In this document: in pieces, positions 1 to 7,789 of the stretch | How the letters are laid out: each line of letters starts with the position of its first letter | Position numbering within the stretch: position 1 is the first letter of the stretch | DNA from: Burkholderiales bacterium | GTDB lineage: Bacteria > Pseudomonadota > Gammaproteobacteria > Burkholderiales > Burkholderiaceae_F | Assembly (NCBI GenBank): GCA_016716275.1 | Contig: JADJWR010000003.1 | Span: 682,001 to 746,000, forward strand | Length of the DNA stretch: 64,000 bases | Direction of reading: 5' to 3' | Notes under the pieces: model-generated | Told to the model about the DNA's origin: nothing | Databases searched by the model: none | The model's input: the letters and a program-made list of their open reading frames with translations, nothing else | Translations under genes and position numbers: made by a program

Positions 1-1074
1 GAAGGCGTGGACGTACGACAGCGAACCGTAGGCGCGCTGGCCCAGCCGGCGGGTCAGGCCGATCGCCAGGTGCTTCTCGACCACCGCCAGCGAGCCGATG
101 TTGCTGTTGACGTCCTCCTCGCCGATCGGCGAGCTGCCGTAGTTGAAGCCGGCGCGAAGCTGGGTGAGCTCGCCGATGTCCTGCTGCACCGCCAGCGCGA
201 AGACGGTCTGGTCGCTCCAGCCGAAATTCAGCTGCGCCGGGATCGGCCCGCTGTAGCCGGGCGGGCGGCTCACCGCGATCGAGTCGAGCACCGAGCTGAA
301 GCCGATGTGCTTGACGTCGAACTCGACCAGCGTGCCGCGGCGCGGCCGCCAGGCGACGCCGACGGCGAAGCTCTGCGGCGCGTCCATCGCCAGCGAGAAG
401 CGGCCGGCGGTGGTGTTCCAGTCGAAGTCGCCCATGTCCTGGCGGCTGCTGAAGGCGGCGCCGACCTGCCACTGCTCGTTCGGCTTCCAAACCGCCCCGA
501 GCGACACGCCCCAGCCGAAGACCTGGTTCTGCGGCAGCGCGTAGGCCGGCGTGTACAGCGCCAGGCTCTGGTAGTCGAGGTTGATGGTGGCGCCGACGGC
601 CAGCTGGTCGTTGACGCGCCAGGCCAGCCCGGGCGTGACCTTGAAGAACTGCTTGGTGGTCACCACCGCCTGGTTGCCGGGCGCCGGCTGCGTGTCGGCG
701 AAGTCAACGCCCATCCCGGAGGTGCCGCCCATGCCCATGCCGAGCGTCAGCCGGGGCGAGACGCGGAAGGCCACCGCGCCGGCCGGCATCATGTACAGGT
801 CCGAATCGCTTTCGAAGCCGTTGACCTTGCGCGGCGGATTGAGGAAGCCGATGCCGAGGTCGAAGCGCACCTCGGTGATCGGCAGCTCGGCCAGTCCGGC
901 CGGGTTGACCAGCACGGTGGCGGCGTCCTGCGGCGCGGCGACCACCGCGCCGGCCATGCCGTTCTGGATCGCCGACAGGCCGAGCATCTGGTCGCCGTTG
1001 GTGGCGGCGGCGTGCGGCGCGGCGGCGGCCAGCAGCAGCGCGGCGCCGGCGCGAAGGACGAGGGGTTGCTTCAT
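1..1074 (-). CDS. FadL/OmpP1-family outer membrane porin (3' end outside window)
   Basis: Reading leftward from ATG at 1074, the frame stays open to the window edge (358 codons visible). A signal peptide rich in Leu and Ala (MKQPLVLRAGAALLLAAAAP) is followed by features typical of OmpP1/FadL/TodX proteins: an early NGMAGAVVA stretch, VLVNPAGLAELP, then alternating strands such as TLGMGMGGTSGMG and QLNFGWSD. The family forms 14-stranded barrels that take hydrophobic compounds (long-chain fatty acids, aromatics) across the outer membrane. It is the upstream member of a minus-strand set running away from the two c-type haem proteins. The specific substrate cannot be told. The missing part is the C-terminal barrel end. 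Confidence 0.8.
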   Translation of the reverse strand, partial: MKQPLVLRAGAALLLAAAAPHAAATNGDQMLGLSAIQNGMAGAVVAAPQDAATVLVNPAGLAELPITEVRFDLGIGFLNPPRKVNGFESDSDLYMMPAGAVAFRVSPRLTLGMGMGGTSGMGVDFADTQPAPGNQAVVTTKQFFKVTPGLAWRVNDQLAVGATINLDYQSLALYTPAYALPQNQVFGWGVSLGAVWKPNEQWQVGAAFSSRQDMGDFDWNTTAGRFSLAMDAPQSFAVGVAWRPRRGTLVEFDVKHIGFSSVLDSIAVSRPPGYSGPIPAQLNFGWSDQTVFALAVQQDIGELTQLRAGFNYGSSPIGEEDVNSNIGSLAVVEKHLAIGLTRRLGQRAYGSLSYVHAF

Positions 1075-1088
1075 GGCGGCTCGCTCCC

Positions 1089-1685
1089 TCAAGGACGCAG
1101 CCGCGCCGAGGTGCCCGGCTGGCCTCGGAAGTGGTTATGGCAGGCGACGCAGCCAGCGGTGATCGTGCCGAGGTGCTGCGCGGCGGCGACCATGTCGCCC
1201 TTTTCGGCTGCCGCGGCGAGCTGGCGGGCGCCGCCCTCGACCGCCTGCTCCATCGCCGGCAGCACCGACAGCGACTGCGTGTTGACTTTCTCCAGCGGCA
1301 GGTAGGGCAGCATGCCGCCGCGCGGCAGCCGGTGGTCGGCGATGCGGCGCGCCGCGTCGGCGGCCACCTCGCCGCTGTCCATCGCGATTGCAGACGCCAT
1401 CGTCTGGTAGTCGGCGAGGATCTCCTGCATCACCTGCGTCAGCGTCATCGTCTCGCTGTGGCGGCTGTGGCGCGCCGCCACCTTGGCGAGGAACTGGCGG
1501 ATCTCCGGCGACAGCGCCTTGGCCTTCTCGACCAGCTCCGGCGTCATCAGCGACATCTGCTTCTGCATCATCTCCATGCCCCGCTGCGCCTCGGCCGGCG
1601 GCAGGGTCTGGGCACCGGCGCCGGCCGCCGCCAGGGCGGTCAGCGCGGCCAGCAGGCCGGCCGCGAGGCTCCGTCGTTTCTTCAT
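1089..1685 (-). CDS. periplasmic monohaem cytochrome, cytochrome c'-like
   Basis: 198 aa with a Sec signal peptide (MKKRRSLAAGLLAALTALAA, cleavage near GAGAQ). The body is mostly helical and a single haem site CVACH lies near the C-terminus (Cys179, Cys182, His183). A haem site in the last helix of a helical protein is the cytochrome c' arrangement, so a four-helix periplasmic cytochrome is the best reading, although the family is not certain. It lies 15 nt before the porin gene and 44 nt after the Tll0287-like gene, all on minus, so the three may be co-transcribed. An electron-transfer or gas-binding role is inferred only from the fold. Confidence 0.7.
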   Translation of the reverse strand: MKKRRSLAAGLLAALTALAAAGAGAQTLPPAEAQRGMEMMQKQMSLMTPELVEKAKALSPEIRQFLAKVAARHSRHSETMTLTQVMQEILADYQTMASAIAMDSGEVAADAARRIADHRLPRGGMLPYLPLEKVNTQSLSVLPAMEQAVEGGARQLAAAAEKGDMVAAAQHLGTITAGCVACHNHFRGQPGTSARLRP

Positions 1686-1729
1686 TTCACTGCTCCTTGG
1701 TTAAGAAATGCCGGGCAGGCGCCGCCGCG

Positions 1730-2503
1730 TCATTCGACCGCGACGGTCACGCTCATCAGGCCGATCAGGTCGCCGGTTTCGAGCCCGTCCTTCTCGAAGC
1801 CGAGCATGTCCGGTTCGCCCTTCGGCTTGCCGTGGCAGGGCAGGCAGGGATCCAGCAGCCGGATCGGCTCCATGTGCCGGTACACCGCCTGCTTGCCCAT
1901 CGTCGTGAATGCCGTCTGCGGCCGCATCTCGTCGCGTCCGGCGTCGATGTACTTCTGCATCGCGCTGCGCTCGAGTTCGTCGGGCACGTTGACCGGGCTG
2001 CGGTAGGCCCGCCCGGGCTGCTTGATGATGATTCCGGTGCGCGCGGTGAACACCTGGCCCATCTCGCGCTCCCACTTGGCGGGCAGGAAGTGCTTCCAGG
2101 CGATGCCCTTGACGTTGAGCCGGTCCTGGTTGTTGTCGATCACCTGCTTGCCGGCCCAGAACAGCTTCTCGAGGATCCGCTTCTGGCTCGGCGTGGCGTC
2201 GAGCAGCTCGCCCTGCAGCGAGTTGCGCCACTGCTCGAGGAAGAACTCACCGGTGAAGCCCTTGTCGCCGATCGCCGGATCGGTCAGCTTCTTGGCGTAG
2301 GCGAAGATGATCATGCGGCCGGCGATCACCGCGCGGGCCAGCTTCTCGGCCGTCGCCTTTGCCTCGTCGCGCGGCGCCTTCTCGAGGAACAGGTATTCGG
2401 GGTAACCGCCGCGGGCCGCCACGCCGACCGGTTCGGCGGCCATCGCCGGGGCGAGCAGCGCGGCCGCCACGGCGGCGACCAGGGTGGACATGCGAACGTT
2501 CAT
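1730..2503 (-). CDS. Tll0287-like (DUF3365) haem-binding periplasmic protein
   Basis: 257 aa. The start at 2503 is chosen because GGAGG lies just upstream and a signal peptide follows immediately (MNVRMSTLVAAVAAALLAPA). The middle matches the DUF3365/Tll0287 PAS-like domain, with helices holding KLTDPAIGD, GEFFLEQW and a RAYRSPVN segment; the haem motif CLPCH is at residues 220-224, followed by GKPKGEPD. In this family the domain occurs alone or as the sensor part of kinases and binds c-type haem. The gene is divergent from the two-component system at 2591 with 87 nt between, so it may feed redox or gas information to it. That link is inference. Confidence 0.75.
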   Translation of the reverse strand: MNVRMSTLVAAVAAALLAPAMAAEPVGVAARGGYPEYLFLEKAPRDEAKATAEKLARAVIAGRMIIFAYAKKLTDPAIGDKGFTGEFFLEQWRNSLQGELLDATPSQKRILEKLFWAGKQVIDNNQDRLNVKGIAWKHFLPAKWEREMGQVFTARTGIIIKQPGRAYRSPVNVPDELERSAMQKYIDAGRDEMRPQTAFTTMGKQAVYRHMEPIRLLDPCLPCHGKPKGEPDMLGFEKDGLETGDLIGLMSVTVAVE

Positions 2504-2590
2504 CGGTTCCTCCGTGCCTGTGCTAACTTCGTCGCAGCCTAGGGAGAGGCGGTTGCGGCGCTGTTTCAGGCGGGCCGCGTTTGTGTCAGG

Positions 2591-3316
2591 TTGTTTCGGG
2601 GAGTCACGGCGCTGGCCGACTGCCGCGGTCGCGTTCTGGTGGTCGACGACGACGAGGGGCTGCGCGAACTGCTCGTGCGCTACCTGTCGGACAACGGCTT
2701 CGAGGTGGCGGCGGTCGCCGACGGCGCCGCGATGCACCGCCACCTGGCCGCCCATGCGGTCGACCTGATCCTGCTCGACGTGATGCTGCCGGGCGACAGC
2801 GGCCTGGCGCTCGCCCGCGGCCTGTCGGCGCAGCAGGCGCCGCCGATCATCATGCTGTCGGCGCGCGGCGAGGAAGTCGACCGCATCGTCGGCCTCGAGG
2901 TCGGCGCCGACGATTACCTGCCGAAGCCGTTCAGCCACCGCGAGCTGCTGGCGCGGGTCAACGCCGTGCTGCGCCGGCGCCAGCCGCCGCCGGCCGGACC
3001 CGTGCGCCGCTTCGGGCCGTACGAAGTCGACCTCGACGCGCAGCGGCTGACGCGCAACGGCGTGCCGGTCGACCTGTCGCGGGCCGAGTTCGCGCTGCTG
3101 AAGGTGCTGCTCGAGCACCCCGACCGGGTGCTCAGCCGCGATGCGCTGGTCGAACTGCTCAAGGGCTACGAGCGCTCGCCGTTCGATCGCATGGTCGACG
3201 TGCGCGTGACCCGCCTGCGCCGCAAGATCGAGGCCGACCCGGCGCACCCGGTGTACCTGCGCACCGTCTGGGGCGAGGGCTACCTGTTCTCGCCGCGCGG
3301 CGCGCGCCGGCCGTGA
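2591..3316 (+). CDS. OmpR/PhoB-family response regulator
   Basis: 241 aa from a TTG at 2591; no ATG gives a full receiver domain, so the exact start is uncertain by a few codons. The receiver domain has the acidic pocket VVDDDE, phospho-acceptor Asp63 (ILLDVMLPG) and conserved Lys112 (YLPKPF). A C-terminal winged helix (about residues 135-235) contains LSRAEFALL and VDVRVTRLRRKIE, as in OmpR. Its stop overlaps the GTG of the histidine kinase (GTGA), so the two form one translationally coupled unit. Targets are unknown; the downstream sox genes and the divergent haem proteins are the nearest candidates. Confidence 0.93.
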   Translation: MFRGVTALADCRGRVLVVDDDEGLRELLVRYLSDNGFEVAAVADGAAMHRHLAAHAVDLILLDVMLPGDSGLALARGLSAQQAPPIIMLSARGEEVDRIVGLEVGADDYLPKPFSHRELLARVNAVLRRRQPPPAGPVRRFGPYEVDLDAQRLTRNGVPVDLSRAEFALLKVLLEHPDRVLSRDALVELLKGYERSPFDRMVDVRVTRLRRKIEADPAHPVYLRTVWGEGYLFSPRGARRP

Positions 3317-4632
3317 TTCCGCGCACGCTGTTCGGCCGCGCGGCGCTGGTGATCGCGGTGGTGTCGATCGCCTTCCAGCTGTTCGTGATCGCGGTGATCG
3401 GCGGCTTTGCCCTGCTGCCGCTCGGCGGCCAGGCGACCGACGATTTCGCCGCACTGATGGTGGGCGTCGCGCGCGACTGGCGTTCGGCGGCGCCGGCGAC
3501 TCGGCCGGCGCTGCAGCAGCGCATCGGCGAGCTGCACCGGCTGCAGGTGCAGGACCCGCCGGCCGCCACCGACTCCTTCACCCGCGCGCTGCCGTACTTC
3601 TGGCTGCTCGAGGCGGCGCTGAGCCGGCGCAGTGGCGAGGCGGTGCGCCTGCGGGCGAGCCGCGCCGGCGACGGCGCGCGCTGGTACTGGGCCGACCTGC
3701 CTGCCGAGGGCGGGCGCGTGCAGGTCGGCTTCCCCGCCAGCCGCGTTGCCGTGCAGCCGTCGCTGGCGCTGCTGACCATCCTGCTGATCGGCGCGCTGGT
3801 CACGCTGCTGACGTCGACTCGCCTGGCGCGCTGGCTGATCGCGCCACTTTCGCAGCTGACGGCGGCGTTGCCGCGGATCGGCCGCGGCCAGCGCCCGGAG
3901 CCGCTTCGCGAGGACGGACCAACCGAGCTGGCAGCGCTGGCGCGCGAGTTCAACCGGCTCGGCGAGCAGGTCGAGGAACTGCTGGCCAACCGCACCACGC
4001 TGCTGGCCGGCGTCTCGCACGACCTGCGCACGCCGCTGGCGCGCCTGCAACTGGCGCTCGGCATGCTGTCGGAGAAGCCGGCGCCGGACCTCGTCGAGCG
4101 GGCGCTGCGCGACGTCGAGGCGATGAACGCGCTGATCGCCCGCTGCCTGGAACTGGGCCGTGATTTCGCCGAAAGCGAGTCGCGCGAGGTCGACCTGTGC
4201 GGCATGCTGGTCGAGATCGCCGGCGAGTTCGCGCACGCCGGCGTGCCGATCCACGGCCACCGCGGCGAGCGCTGCCGGATCCGGGTGCGGCCGCTGGCGC
4301 TGCGGCGGATCCTGTGGAACCTGGTCGACAACGCGGTGCGCTACGGCGGCGGCCGGCCGGTGGACATCGAACACGGCATCGGCGGCGGTCGCATCGAGGT
4401 GCGGGTGCTCGACCGCGGCCCGGGCATCGCCGAGGAGGAGCGCGAAGCGGTGTTCCGGCCTTTTTACCGCGGCGAGCCGTCGCGCAGCAGCCGCACCGGC
4501 GGCAGCGGACTGGGCCTGGCGATCGCGCGGCAACTGGCCGAGGCCAATGGCTGGACCGTCAGCCTGCGGGCGCGCGAGGGCGGCGGCACGATCGCTGCCG
4601 TCGGCCTGCCGCTGCACGAGGCGACGGCCTGA
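3313..4632 (+). CDS. OmpR-partner membrane sensor histidine kinase (EnvZ-like)
   Basis: 439 aa from GTG at 3313, overlapping the regulator stop. Layout: transmembrane helix at about 10-36, a periplasmic region of some 110 aa without an obvious known fold, a second helix at about 149-168, and a HAMP linker. The phospho-acceptor H-box is VSHDLRTPLARL (His236); next come the N-box NLVDNAVRYG, the G1 box DRGPGIAEEE and the G2 box GGSGLGLAIA. All catalytic boxes look intact. The layout matches EnvZ, including HDLRTPL. The gene ends 158 nt before soxY on the same strand, so Sox control by this pair is possible but unproven. Confidence 0.93.
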   Translation: MIPRTLFGRAALVIAVVSIAFQLFVIAVIGGFALLPLGGQATDDFAALMVGVARDWRSAAPATRPALQQRIGELHRLQVQDPPAATDSFTRALPYFWLLEAALSRRSGEAVRLRASRAGDGARWYWADLPAEGGRVQVGFPASRVAVQPSLALLTILLIGALVTLLTSTRLARWLIAPLSQLTAALPRIGRGQRPEPLREDGPTELAALAREFNRLGEQVEELLANRTTLLAGVSHDLRTPLARLQLALGMLSEKPAPDLVERALRDVEAMNALIARCLELGRDFAESESREVDLCGMLVEIAGEFAHAGVPIHGHRGERCRIRVRPLALRRILWNLVDNAVRYGGGRPVDIEHGIGGGRIEVRVLDRGPGIAEEEREAVFRPFYRGEPSRSSRTGGSGLGLAIARQLAEANGWTVSLRAREGGGTIAAVGLPLHEATA

Positions 4633-4700
4633 GGCGCGCGGCGGCCGCGGGTTTACCCGCGTACGGAGCACCACGGCGCCGATCGGGTCATGGCGGCATA

Positions 4701-4720
4701 GCCCATCGGAATAGGTGGGC
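4701..4720. promoter_or_regulatory. imperfect inverted repeat upstream of soxY
   Basis: In the 158-nt gap between the kinase gene and soxY, GCCCATC and GGTGGGC face each other (6 of 7 pairs) around GGAATA. It lies about 70 nt before the soxY start, a plausible place for an operator or short hairpin. No other copy was noticed in the window. It may be chance in such GC-rich DNA. Confidence 0.25.
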
Positions 4721-4790
4721 CGCGACGGCGGGCAGGGTTAAATTTCCGCCTTTACGCCACGTCCACCGGTCGGCACCCGAGGAGGCACTG

Positions 4791-5255
4791 ATGACCAACA
4801 GGCGAGATTTCATTGAATTCACCGGCGTGGTCGGCGTGCTCGCGGCCGCGGGCTTGCTCAGCGCCGAGCAGGCGCTGGCGCAGCAGGCCGGCTGGAACAA
4901 GTCGGCGTTCGAGGCGAAGAGCCTCGCCGATGCCGTCAAGGCGCTCGGCGGCGCCGGGGTGAGCGAGAGCAAGGAGATCACGATCACCGGCCCGGACATC
5001 GCCGAGAACGGCGCGGTGGTGCCGGTCGGCGTGACCAGCAAGGTGCCCGGCACGCAGGCGGTGTACATCCTGGTCGAGAAGAACCCGAACATCATCGCCG
5101 CCGGCTTCAACATCCCCGCCGGCACCGAGGCCAACGTGTCGACGCGGATCAAGATGGGCCAGAGCTCGAACGTGATCGGCCTGGTCAAGGCCAACAACCA
5201 GTACTACATGGCCAGCAAGGAAGTGAAGGTCACGCTCGGCGGCTGCGGCGGCTGA
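4791..5255 (+). CDS. soxY: SoxY, thiosulfate-oxidation sulfur carrier subunit
   Basis: 154 aa, normal for SoxY. A Tat-type leader begins the protein (TNRRDFIEF, then a hydrophobic stretch ending at ALAQ), as expected for a cofactor-free protein exported with its partner SoxZ. It ends in the diagnostic swinging arm GGCGG; that Cys carries the sulfane-sulfur intermediates. The ATG follows GAGGAGG at good spacing. It opens the run soxY-Z-A-X-trx-B-trx. SoxY acts in the periplasm, receiving thiosulfate from SoxXA and losing sulfate through SoxB. Confidence 0.97.
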   Translation: MTNRRDFIEFTGVVGVLAAAGLLSAEQALAQQAGWNKSAFEAKSLADAVKALGGAGVSESKEITITGPDIAENGAVVPVGVTSKVPGTQAVYILVEKNPNIIAAGFNIPAGTEANVSTRIKMGQSSNVIGLVKANNQYYMASKEVKVTLGGCGG

Positions 5256-5298
5256 TCGCGGCGGTCCCGACCCACCAACGGAAAGCGAGGAACAGACG

Positions 5299-5610
5299 AT
5301 GGCCGATCCGATGCGCATCCGCGCCACCGCGCAAGGCGATGCGACCGAGGTGCGCGTGCTGATGGCGCACGAGATGGAAACCGGAACCCGCAAGGACTCG
5401 TCGGGCAAACTGGTGCCGGCGCACTTCATCTCCAACGTGACCGTCAGCCACGCCGGCAAGGTGGTGCTGTCGGCCGAGTGGGGCCCGGCGATCGCCAAGA
5501 ACCCGTACCTGCAGTTCAAGTTCGCCGGCGGCAAGAAGGGTGACGAGATCACCGTCACCTGGGTCGATAACAAGGGCGAGTCGCGCACCGACAAGGCGAT
5601 CATCAACTAG
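5299..5610 (+). CDS. soxZ: SoxZ, sulfur carrier partner subunit
   Basis: 103 aa, the usual SoxZ length. The immunoglobulin-like fold shows in MRIRATAQGDATEVRVLM, the central ISNVTVSHAGKVV and the terminal GDEITVTWVDNKGES. There is no signal peptide, as expected, because SoxZ is exported by hitch-hiking on the Tat substrate SoxY. It lies 43 nt after soxY with its own GAGGAAC ribosome site. SoxYZ is the central carrier on which thiosulfate is oxidised. Confidence 0.96.
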   Translation: MADPMRIRATAQGDATEVRVLMAHEMETGTRKDSSGKLVPAHFISNVTVSHAGKVVLSAEWGPAIAKNPYLQFKFAGGKKGDEITVTWVDNKGESRTDKAIIN

Positions 5611-5764
5611 GGCGGCCGGGCCGCCCGGGGAGGGGCGGTCTGCGGTCGATGTCAGTTGCGCGGCAGGCACCGGCAGAAGTGCCACCGCGACCGGCAGGGC
5701 GGCGCGAGCGGGCGCCGTTCGCCGGCGGGCCGAGGTGCGGCCCTTTGAACCACAAGGAGACTCC

Positions 5765-6595
5765 ATGTTGAACGGCAAGGTGCAGTCCTTCGTTCGCGCG
5801 ACGGCATGCGTCGCTGTGGCCCTTTGCGGTACCGGCGCGCTGGCGCAGAGCGACGAGGAGACGCTCAAGGGGATCGAGGCCTATCGCCAGGCGCTGCTGG
5901 AGGGCAACCCGGCGGAACTGGTGGCGATGCGCGGCGAGGAACTGTGGCGAACCGCGCGCGGGCCGAAGAAGGCGTCGCTCGAGAAGTGCGACATCGGCCT
6001 CGGCGCCGGCGTGGTCAAGGGCGCCTACGCGCAGCTGCCGCGCTACTTCGCCGACGTCGACCAGGTGATGGACTTCGAGGCCCGGCTGGTCCACTGCATG
6101 GTGACGCTGCAGGGATTCGACCGCGCCGAGGTGGTCAAGAGCCCGTTTTCCGGCGCCGGCCAGCGGCAGACCGACATCGAGGCGATCACCGCCTTCGTGG
6201 TCGAGCAGTCGCGCGGCATGCCGATCGCCGTGCCACAGGACCATCCGAAGGAAAGGGCGGCGCACGACCGCGGCAGGACGCTTTTCTACATGCGCGCCGG
6301 CCCGTACGACTTCGCCTGCTCGACCTGCCACGGTGTGGACAACCAGCGCATCCGCCTGCAGGACCTGCCGAACTTCGAGAAGGCGCCACCGGCGCAGCGG
6401 GCCTTCAGCACCTGGCCGGCCTACCGCGTCTCGCAGGGCGCGCTGCGCACCATGCAGTGGCGGATCAACGACTGCTTCCGCCAGCAGCGCTTTCCCGAAC
6501 CGGTGTTCGTCTCGCAGGGGACGATCGACCTGATCACCTTCCTTGGCGTCAAGGCCGCGGGCGGCAAGATGGACTCGCCGGCGATCAAGCGCTGA
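5765..6595 (+). CDS. soxA: SoxA, dihaem-family (here monohaem) L-cysteine S-thiosulfotransferase subunit
   Basis: 276 aa; the ATG at 5765 is preceded by AAGGAG and followed by a signal peptide ending at ALAQ. One CXXCH is present (CSTCH, Cys185-His189). The N-terminal domain keeps two cysteines (Cys75, Cys111) in place of the second haem site, the usual disulfide form of monohaem SoxA. Cys237 in NDCFRQQRFPEP is the expected persulfide haem ligand at the active site. With SoxX it joins thiosulfate to the SoxY cysteine. A 154-nt gap separates it from soxZ; soxX follows 16 nt on. Confidence 0.96.
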   Translation: MLNGKVQSFVRATACVAVALCGTGALAQSDEETLKGIEAYRQALLEGNPAELVAMRGEELWRTARGPKKASLEKCDIGLGAGVVKGAYAQLPRYFADVDQVMDFEARLVHCMVTLQGFDRAEVVKSPFSGAGQRQTDIEAITAFVVEQSRGMPIAVPQDHPKERAAHDRGRTLFYMRAGPYDFACSTCHGVDNQRIRLQDLPNFEKAPPAQRAFSTWPAYRVSQGALRTMQWRINDCFRQQRFPEPVFVSQGTIDLITFLGVKAAGGKMDSPAIKR

Positions 6596-6611
6596 ACCGA
6601 GGAGAACGGAG

Positions 6612-7223
6612 ATGACGCACAAGACCCTTGCCCTGGCGGCCGTCGCAGCAGTCGCGCTTTCGGCCTGCGCTACCTACACCCCGCCTACCGAGCAGGAAAC
6701 GATGGCGGTGATCAAGTCGAGCTTCAAGGACCGCGGCCAGGCCAGGGTGGACCGGCTCAACCAGACCGACCTGCAGAAGCTGTGCACTGCGACCGGCAAC
6801 AATCCGCCGAAGGACGTGCGCGAGCGCCTCGAGAAAGCGGCGCGGGCCACCGTCAGGTACCCGGCCGACGGCAAGTGGCTGGGTGACTTCAAGCAGGGCG
6901 AACGGATCGCCCAGACCGGCGTCGGCATGCAGTGGAGCGACAAGGAAGGCGCGCCGGCCGGCGGCAACTGCTACGCCTGCCACCAGTTGAGCAGGGCCGA
7001 GATCGCCTACGGCAACATCGGCCCGTCGCTGAACGCATACGGCAAGCTGCGCGGCTACACCGACGAGGTCAAGAAGTACACCTGGGCCAAGATCTGGAAC
7101 ACGCATTCGTTCAACGCCTGCTCGTCGATGCCGCGCTTCGGCGACGCCGGCATCCTGACCGAGGAGCAGATCAGGCACGTGATGGCGCTGCTGCTCGACC
7201 CGGCCTCGCCGGTCAACAAGTGA
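6612..7223 (+). CDS. soxX: SoxX, cytochrome c subunit of SoxAX, with lipobox
   Basis: 203 aa. The haem site is CYACH (Cys120-His124) and the distal Met is probably Met173 in SSMPRFG, a well-conserved SoxX feature. The region GNIGPSLNAYGK is also typical. The leader ends in ALSAC, a lipobox with Cys19, so this SoxX may be a lipoprotein, unlike the soluble textbook form. A segment of about 80 residues between leader and haem domain makes it longer than short SoxX types. It accepts electrons from SoxA during thiosulfate conjugation. Confidence 0.94.
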   Translation: MTHKTLALAAVAAVALSACATYTPPTEQETMAVIKSSFKDRGQARVDRLNQTDLQKLCTATGNNPPKDVRERLEKAARATVRYPADGKWLGDFKQGERIAQTGVGMQWSDKEGAPAGGNCYACHQLSRAEIAYGNIGPSLNAYGKLRGYTDEVKKYTWAKIWNTHSFNACSSMPRFGDAGILTEEQIRHVMALLLDPASPVNK

Positions 7224-7290
7224 ACCGCGCGGCGCAGCAAAGGGGCGGCGGCGACGCCGCCCTTTGCGCTGCGGCTGGCGCGGCGCGCTG

Positions 7291-7773
7291 ATGCGCCGCC
7301 GCGCCGCCATCGCGGCCGCTGCGCTGGCGGCGCTGCTGCCGGCGGCCCGGGCACGGCTCGGCGATACCGTCCGCTGGGCCGACGTCGAGCTGCACGACGG
7401 CCGCATCCTGCGCGAATCGGAACTGGCCGGCCGCGCCGTGGTGGTCGAGTTCTGGGCCACCTGGTGCCCGTTCTGCAAGAAACAGAACCCGTACCTGCAG
7501 CGTCTGCACGAGACGCACGGCGCAAAGGGTCTGGTGGTGCTGACCTTCAGCATCGACCGGACGCCGGACCTGGTCGCGGCGTACATGAAGCAGAACGGCT
7601 ACACCTTTGCCGCCGCGATGGCCGGCGAGCAGGCGGCGCGGTGGTTCCCGACCCGCAAAGGGGTGCCGGTGGTCTACGTGGTCGATCCGGCCGGCAGGAT
7701 CGTCTTGCACGAGACCGGCGAGCTGTTCGAGGAGGACATCCTCGGGCTGGCGCGCTTCGCGGCGAAGAAATAG
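7291..7773 (+). CDS. TlpA/ResA-like periplasmic thioredoxin in the sox cluster
   Basis: 160 aa from ATG at 7291, giving a short Arg-rich leader and hydrophobic segment (RRRAAIAAAALAALLPAA). The thioredoxin fold has active site WATWCPFCKK (Cys59, Cys62), followed by VPVVYVVDPAGRIV with the cis-Pro. It lies between soxX and soxB (16 nt to soxB). Thioredoxins in sox clusters (SoxW, SoxS type) keep the SoxY cysteine reduced or reactivate it; which role this one has cannot be decided from sequence. Confidence 0.88.
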   Translation: MRRRAAIAAAALAALLPAARARLGDTVRWADVELHDGRILRESELAGRAVVVEFWATWCPFCKKQNPYLQRLHETHGAKGLVVLTFSIDRTPDLVAAYMKQNGYTFAAAMAGEQAARWFPTRKGVPVVYVVDPAGRIVLHETGELFEEDILGLARFAAKK

Positions 7774-7789
7774 GGCAAGGGAGAGGCGG

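Noticed and set aside
7..1305. 432-codon open frame on plus
   Set aside because: Antisense to the FadL-type porin and the cytochrome gene; no recognisable domain.
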